Translations under genes and position numbers: made by a program
In this document: one piece after another, positions 54,612-61,126 of the stretch
How positions within the stretch are numbered: position 1 is the first letter of the stretch
Layout: each line of letters starts with the position of its first letter
Source: G965205255 sp965205255
Lineage (GTDB): Bacteria; Pseudomonadota; Gammaproteobacteria; Pseudomonadales; Endozoicomonadaceae
Length of the DNA stretch: 64,000 nt
Direction: 5' to 3'
Assembly: GCA_965205255.1 (NCBI GenBank)
Contig: OZ242051.1
Location: 186,001 to 250,000, forward strand
Notes under the pieces: model-generated
Told to the model about the DNA's origin: nothing
Seen by the model: the letters and a program-made list of their open reading frames with translations, nothing else
The model's database searches: none

Positions 54612-54968
54612 GTGAACCATAAGCGCACGCATAATAAAGAAAAACCCTTCAAATGCAACACCTGTGAAAAAGCTTTTTATTGGAAAAGCAGCTTAACAAA
54701 ACATTTGAAAAGTAAAATTAATAAAGGTGGCTGTATTATGCCAAAGACTGGTTTTACTCCAGAAGCACTGCCATTAATACCTCAGCCTAATCCTTTAGAT
54801 ACAGTGCCTCTTATACAATTACAACCACCTGTATCACATGCAGAGTCTTTTGGCGTCACTCCTGATAACTCAGCATTGAGCTCTGGGGTGTGGAGCAACA
54901 AACAGTTGACATTTGAGCTTTCAGAAGACATTTGGGACTTTGTTCTCGAGCAAGATAGCGATAAATAG
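54612..54968 (+). CDS. Zinc-finger continuation after in-frame TAG
   Basis: This is the same frame as the gene at 53676, separated only by a TAG at 54606-54608; the GTG at 54612 could act as a weak start. It completes the second finger (H315 and H319 in the numbering of the joined protein, giving C-x4-C-x12-H-x3-H). A linker NKEKPF and a third finger follow (C327, C330, H343; the second His is missing and the next possible ligand is a Cys ten residues on). The last 70 residues are rich in Pro, then end in an acidic segment with bulky hydrophobics (ELSEDIWDFVLE). The intact ligand spacing across the stop shows that it arose recently or is read through. It may instead be a dead 3' fragment. Confidence 0.55.
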   Translation: MNHKRTHNKEKPFKCNTCEKAFYWKSSLTKHLKSKINKGGCIMPKTGFTPEALPLIPQPNPLDTVPLIQLQPPVSHAESFGVTPDNSALSSGVWSNKQLTFELSEDIWDFVLEQDSDK

Positions 54969-55084
54969 AATATCTGACAGTGGACATCCGTAGACCCTAC
55001 GGACTGCAATTGTTTGAAATGATTTACGCTTTTCAAAAAACACCTGCGAATTATCAGCTCATGGTTTAATAGAGTCGAACAATT

Positions 55085-55150
55085 GATACAGTTAACTTTT
55101 TCTCTCTAACGTCAGGAAATCACATCCTGCTTTTGGCTGTATAGAGAGGA
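55085..55150 (-). pseudogene. 3' end remnant of an IS6-like transposase
   Basis: Read on the minus strand this short piece encodes GCDFLTLE, as at the end of the IS6-like frame at 1804-2574, with several substitutions. It lies just left of the IS256-type element. It is the other side of the interrupted IS6-like copy whose 5' end is at 56460-56570. The middle (about 590 bp) is missing. Confidence 0.6.
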
Positions 55151-55155
55151 TAAGT

Positions 55156-56459
55156 GGTAGTGTACAGTTTATTGTGTCTGATGCAGGAATGAAGACATTG
55201 TTTAAATATGAGTAATAAACAATTCATAGCATTAACAAGAGGTCTCCATTCCATGGAAGCAAGTTATCAAAAATTACTTGAAAATACCATTCAAACCTTA
55301 CTTTCAAGTGACAAAAGCAATGTCCAGTCAATACTTGCTAATGTATTTGAAAGTTTAATGAAGGCTGAGCGGGATTTATTTTTATCGGCACCCGATTCAA
55401 CCAATAAAGGTAACGGATTCTATCAGCGTTTTGTTAATCATTTTCAGGGACGTTATGAAATTCGTGTACCTCGGGACAGGCAAGGATTATTTACCCCTTT
55501 GACACTGGAGGTCATTCGGCAGGACACAGAACGAATGAATCAGCTGGCATTATCATTGTATGGTCAGGGCGTGTCTCAACGAGGAGTAAAGCAGATATTC
55601 AATGACGTATTGGGTAGCGCAATGAGCCCGGGCAAACTAAGTAATCTGGTGAAAGCGTTTGAGCCTTATCGTCAGGCATGGCAGCAGCGAGAACTGGAAT
55701 CTGTTTATCCGGTGATTATGATTGATGCATTAAAATTATCAGTACGTCGTCAAACGGTAGCTAAAGAGTCTGTTTATCTGGTCATGGGGCTAAAAAAAGA
55801 CTTCCGGCGAGAAATTTTAGGATTGTACCTGTTGCCGGAAGAAACAGCTTCTGGCTGGCAAATGGTGTTTGAAGATTTGCTCAATCGCTGAATGAAAAAT
55901 ACGGGATTGATCGTCAGTGATGAGCTTTCTGGCATTGAAAATGCTGTAGCAATAAGCTATCCCCAAGCGCGCCACCAGTTATGTCTGATTCACAAATTAA
56001 GTAATTTACTGATTCGGGTTCGAGCCAGTGAAAAAAAGTCTATGGTCGAAAGTTTTCATAAGGTATTTAATTTAGATGATGCAACCTATACACTTGACTG
56101 CGCCATATTACGCTTACAGACATTTATTGAACAATGGAAGGTTAAATACCCCAACTTTGTGCGTCAACTACCTGAAAAGAAATGGAATCATTACATTGCT
56201 TATTTGAATTATCCACCACAAATAAGACGAATGTTGTATACGACCAATTGGATAGAAAGACTTAACAAAGAGATTCGTAAAGTCAGCAGGCACGTCAATT
56301 CGTTTCCGAATACGGATGCTGTTTTAAATATGATTTATATGGTAATCGATCGGCTGGAAAGCACAACTTATTCCAAACCGATAACAAGCTTTTATCCATA
56401 TCAAGAGCATATGAACAATGTTTCTCATCCTGATCAGACACAGAGTTATTGACACTACC
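55156..56459 (+). mobile_element. IS256-family insertion sequence
   Basis: The element is bounded by imperfect terminal inverted repeats. The left end begins GGTAGTGT at 55156 with TGTGTCTGAT at 55174-55183, and the right end is the reverse complement with the same two blocks, ending at 56459. Length is 1304 bp, usual for the family. The flanking bases (AAGT to the left, CATC to the right) show no target duplication. The two flanks are non-adjacent parts of an IS6-like sequence, so a deletion accompanied or followed insertion. Confidence 0.8.
55208..56452 (+). pseudogene. IS256-family transposase with nonsense codon
   Basis: This is a mutator-type DDE transposase in two open segments of the same frame, 55208-55891 (227 aa) and 55892-56452 (186 aa), separated by a TGA at 55889-55891. 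Joined length of about 414 residues is normal for IS256 transposases. Landmarks are PRDRQGLFTP, YGQGVSQRGVKQIF, the first catalytic Asp in VIMIDALKLS, the second in IVSDELSGIEN, and the Glu in WIERLNKEIRKVSRH. At the break the family usually has a Gly (LNRG), so GGA to TGA is the likely change. Unless the TGA is read through, the protein lacks its C-terminal catalytic Asp and Glu and is inactive. Confidence 0.85.
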
Positions 56460-56570
56460 CATCATTTCTTCAATACCCCAGTAACTAAGGCTAAACCTGT
56501 GATAGAAGAAAATACAATAATCGATGATGCTGGCTGGGAAACGGTAACCTTTAGGGGTATGAGTGAGCAT
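56460..56570 (-). pseudogene. IS6-like transposase N-terminus (copy C)
   Basis: Only the first 37 codons remain (start at 56570, through GIEEMM). The frame then runs into the right end of the IS256-type element. It is identical in most positions to the starts at 2574 and 33055. Confidence 0.75.
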
Positions 56571-56597
56571 GGTTAGTCCTGTTTATTACTGGATGAA

Positions 56598-57084
56598 CTA
56601 ACCATAACAACAAATATCCTGATAAGTTAACGATGCCCTTTCAACACAAGAATGGTCGGAATTCTCCAGCGTTTGCTGAGCGTCCAGTTGATAGGCAGTA
56701 TTGGCCTGAAGGTCGATAATACTGACTGAAGACAACTCAAGACCACGCTCACGAGCCCCCTGTTTTACCATTATAAAACTTGACCAGACCTTCCGTCTTT
56801 TTACCGCTTTTTTCCATAAAACTAGCATCGATAGCTGCAATCATTGTTCTTTTTCCTGTTAACTGCTCAGCAAGCAAACGGAAGTTAAAGTCTGTAAAAT
56901 CAAAGATTCGCCGATACCAACGACTCAGACGCTTTTCGATCATCTCACAGTAGCGACTCATATTTCTGAACGTTACTTTGCCCTGAAAAACCATTAACAC
57001 AGACAGTAGTGCTTCAACAAACGTTCTTTGTTGTTTTTTTACACTGGACATTGCCTGTTTAATTTTGTTTACTGTGTCTTCCAT
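56598..57084 (-). pseudogene. IS4-like transposase remnant (copy C)
   Basis: This is the third copy of the truncated transposase. The start is at 57084, with catalytic AAIDASF and the frame change at a five-G run (56756-56760). It ends at the joining inverted repeat, as in copies A and B. The frameshift is shared by all copies, so it predates amplification of the array or reflects a programmed shift. Confidence 0.75.
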
Positions 57085-57185
57085 GAGTTATCTTCTGTCT
57101 TGAATTGAAATGTTTACAGATGATACTCATGGAGTTCAATTAGTCAAAAACTGTCCGAAGTATTGAATGAGAAGACACAGATTTT

Positions 57186-60100
57186 TTACGTCGAACTCAG
57201 GTCTTTCAGAGTATAAAAAACCTCTCTGGATTTTATGATACTGTAATGGTTATAATGCGTTGCGACGTTATGATATATTTTTTTCGTAATCACTGATTGA
57301 ATATCACTGATACTTCTGGCTATTGAATCAGTATCTTTACATATTTCCGAGCCTTCCTTCAAATCTTTACCTGCTACAGTTAAAGTAACCGTTGTCGCAT
57401 TCAATTGATCGACTATAGATTGCGCTAGTATATTTTCAACGGGTATATTTTCCTGTATTTTTTCAAAATAATCAGAGTCAATATACTCAAAATCAATACC
57501 GGCATACTTAGTCATATTTTCAATTTCTTGTCTTGTTAACCTTGTATCAATGTCTTCGTCAATTGGCTTATCTTTACTGGTATGCAAGTATGTATCTATT
57601 AAATAAACATTAATATTATGCCATCCAGCCTTTTCAAGCTGAGAAGCTATTTCCAGTGAAATAAGACCACCTAATGACCAGCCGGCAAGTCTTACTGGTT
57701 CATTTTGCCTGAGTAGTGGCATTATTTTTTCCAGATAAACTTTACCCAGTTTTTTCAGACAAGAAATTTTTTTACTATATAGTAAGTTATAGTTATTGAT
57801 ACCAATACAGCTGTATGTATCCTTCAATTGATTGGCAATTTGCTGATAAACTTCAGCACCTGCAATCCCAGGATGAATCATAAACAACTGGGGAAGATTG
57901 GTAGAGTCTGGTGTTAAAGATGTTATCAGTTTATCTTGATTTGATCGCCCTATAACCTCTGCCAGTCGTGCAACAGTAGGATTAGCAAATAACAATGCCA
58001 GAGCAATATCTTTATCCAGCATTTGACGGCTTTTAGCAGTTAAACGAATCGCTGAAATTGAATTTCCGCCAATCCGGAAGAAATTATCATGAATGCCGAC
58101 ACGCTTGAGTCCTAAAACATCAGCCCAAACAGCACAAAGTTGAGTTTCAGTTTCTGTGCGTGGCGCCACATAACTATCGGTATTTATAAATTCAGGGGCA
58201 GGTAAGGCGCGACGATCTAGCTTGCCATTGATGGTTAAGGGTATATCTTCAATCACAGTGAACGTGGCCGGCACCATATACTCTGGCAGGCTGGCTTGCA
58301 ATTTTTGACGTAATGAGTCAGTCAGAGTAGTTATACGAGCTTTGTCTTTCGATGCACGGGTATCAGCAGCAACACAATAGGCAGCCAGATATTTAGTGCC
58401 TTCCCGCTCACGGTCAATCACCACCGCCTGTGATACTTGTGGCAAGGCTGTCAGCGCCTTTTCAATTTCCCCCAACTCAATCCGATATCCACGGATCTTG
58501 ACCTGAAAGTCATTGCGTCCCAAGTACTCAAGATTGCCATCGGGCAACCAGCGGACAAGATCACCGGTTTTATAAAGTCGGGTATAACCGTTGGCAATAT
58601 CCGCGTCAGTGGCAAAAGGATTATCAATAAACCGCTCTGCTGTGAGTTCTGGTTGATTCAGATAACCTCTGGCAAGACCTGCACCGCCTATATATAACTC
58701 TCCGGGTAAGCCGATGGGAATAGGCTGCTTACTGTTGTTAAGTACATAAAGAGAAGCATTATTAATAGCAGACCCTATGATATTTAAGTTATCACTCACC
58801 AAGTGACCTGTAGTATAAATAGAAGTTTCTGTAGGACCATAATAATTATACAAAGCGTTATTTTCAGCCCAGTAAAGGCAATCAGTTTGAGTGCATTTAT
58901 CACCGGCAATAATAATAACCTTCACTGAGCTTATTTCTTGTTTTGGTAAAATTTCAAAAATGGCAGGAGGCAGAAACAGAAAATGAATCTTATGCTCGTT
59001 TATGTAATCGATAAGTTTTAAAGGATTATCTTTAATACTTTGTCCGAGCAAATGTAGTTGACCACCAAATAAAAGGCTGTTAAATATTTCAGAGACAGAA
59101 ACATCAAAAGTATAATTACTAAAACAAGACGTTTTGTAATGCTGTTGAGTAAAAGAATATACCTCACGCATTGAAAGCAAAGTATTCAACACTGATCTGT
59201 TCTCTGTCACTACTCCCTTAGGTTGTCCTGTGGTTCCCGAAGTATAAATCACATAAGCCAGATCCTTAGCTTTACTTACAGGCGATAGATTTTCAGTGGC
59301 ATCGTTTGCCATGTCTGACATTTGATCGGTGGCAATTAATACCGGAGGCTTTCCCTTTAGTTTATTAATCCAGCCGTCTAACTGACCGGTATAATGACTT
59401 TGAGTCAGTAGCAGGGGAGCTTTCGTATCCTCCAATATAAACAGTGTTCGTGACTGAGGATACTCTGGCGCAACCGGTACGTATGCCCCGCCGGCTTTTA
59501 ATACGGCCAGAATACTGATTATCATCTCCGGTGACCGGTCAAGATACAGTGCAATCAGGGTATCTGGTGATAATGTGCTACCGTGGAGTTGCTGGTAAGT
59601 TGCTCTGATCTGTCGTGCCAGCTGATTGGCTCGCAGATTTAATTCCCTGTAAGTTAACTGCTGATCCTCAAACACCAGAGCGATATTATCCGGCGTTTTA
59701 TCTACCTGATCTTCAAATAGCTGGTATAGGGTATTGTCTTTGGGGTACGGTGCATCAGTTGCATTCCAAGTATGCAGTAAGGTATGACGTTCACTGTTGC
59801 TTAACAGATTAATGGAGGTATGAGGTTGTTCCACAGCCGTGCTGATGCTTTCTAAAATTGAGAAGATTTGCTCTTTAATACGTGTAACTTGTTTAATACT
59901 TATTAGCGTAGTGTCATAGCAAAGCCGAACGGTTAATGTCTCATCATGTTCATAGGCTGTCAACGATAAGGGATAATCAGTTTTTTCCTTTGATCCCCGT
60001 ATAGTAATCAAAGTTTTCTTTTCTTTATCCTTTGTTTCATCTATAGGGTTGGGATAGTTTTCAAAAACCAACAGGCTGTGGAATAAACGTTCACCCTGTG

Positions 60101-61126
60101 ATTGCAAAGAGGATAAAGAGACGCTGCTGTGGCTGTTCAGTGCTGCAATTTGCTGCTGAATTAACTGGAGTACGCAAGCGCAAGAAGCCTCTTTCTCCCA
60201 ATTGACAGTCAGTGGTAGCGTATTAATGTATAGTCCAACACTGTTTTCAATACCCTGTACCGGAATATCTCTTCCCGATACCGTGGTTCCCACAATGGTT
60301 TGGTTGCTGTTACTGTAGACCTGTAGCACCTTGTGCCAGGCAAACTGAACGGCTGCATTTAGGGTAATACCCTGTGACTGACATTGCGCTTTTAACTGGT
60401 GTAACGCATGTCCTGCGAGTTGTAAGTCTATCTCTCCCGGTACAGTAATTGTCCGGTGCTTATTTAAGTCAACAGGATTATCCAATAAGTAACGCAGATT
60501 AGTTGCACCCTGCCAGCTTGTTTTCTGCTGTTTCCAGTAAGTATCTGTTTCTGCCTGGTGCTGCTGATGATATCGCTGAACCTCAGAATACGTAGTCTCA
60601 GAGGCTATATTGACTTGATGTTTTGCGATCAGTTGTTGATAGGTATGATGAATAAATTGCCATAGTATCGGGTTACTCCACCCATCACTGACAGCATGGT
60701 GTTCTGTTTTCATTACCGTGTAATGGTCATTAGAATGTTTAATGATCATCAGGCGTAATAGACCCGGTGTATTCAGGTTAAATCCCTGTTTCCGGTCGTT
60801 TTGCTGCAATAGGGCAATACGTTCTTCCCGTTCAGATGCGTTAAGATAACCCAGATCAATCTCTGTAAAGTGATCATCTGTCAGCACACCGTTCTTCAAG
60901 ATTACCTGTAATGGTTCACCTTCCGTATCCAGTGCCATTCTTAGTACGGGGTAACGCTCAGAAGCTAACTGCCAAGCCTTTTTATATAGCGGAACATTGA
61001 GAGAATGATGATAATCAAGTAATAGCTGCACTCGGTAGGCATCATCGTCAGGGAAAGCCAAATCATGATAAACAAATCCCTGCTGTAAACTACTGGCAGG
61101 GTAAATGGCCTCTATTTCATTATCCT
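57186..61126 (-). other. Terminal module (C-A-T-TE), unassigned
   Basis: C follows E (HHAVSDG) and carries the DETKDK insertion. A is about 59790-58170. The core at 58710-59215 is unlike any other in the window. FDVSVS, FLFLPPA, IIIAGDK, NYYGPTE and TSIY give the code DVSFIAYIYK, which I cannot assign. The TE matches those of the other genes. Confidence 0.65.

Larger units (their letters stand above)
56460..57185. repeat. Inter-NRPS direct repeat, partial copy C
   Basis: This corresponds to 2463-3189 and 32940-33670. It holds the 5' end of the IS6-like transposase, the joining inverted repeat, the IS4-like remnant and the 100 bp up to the NRPS stop codon. The left part of the unit is replaced by the IS256-type element and the Hint/zinc-finger region. 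Confidence 0.85.
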
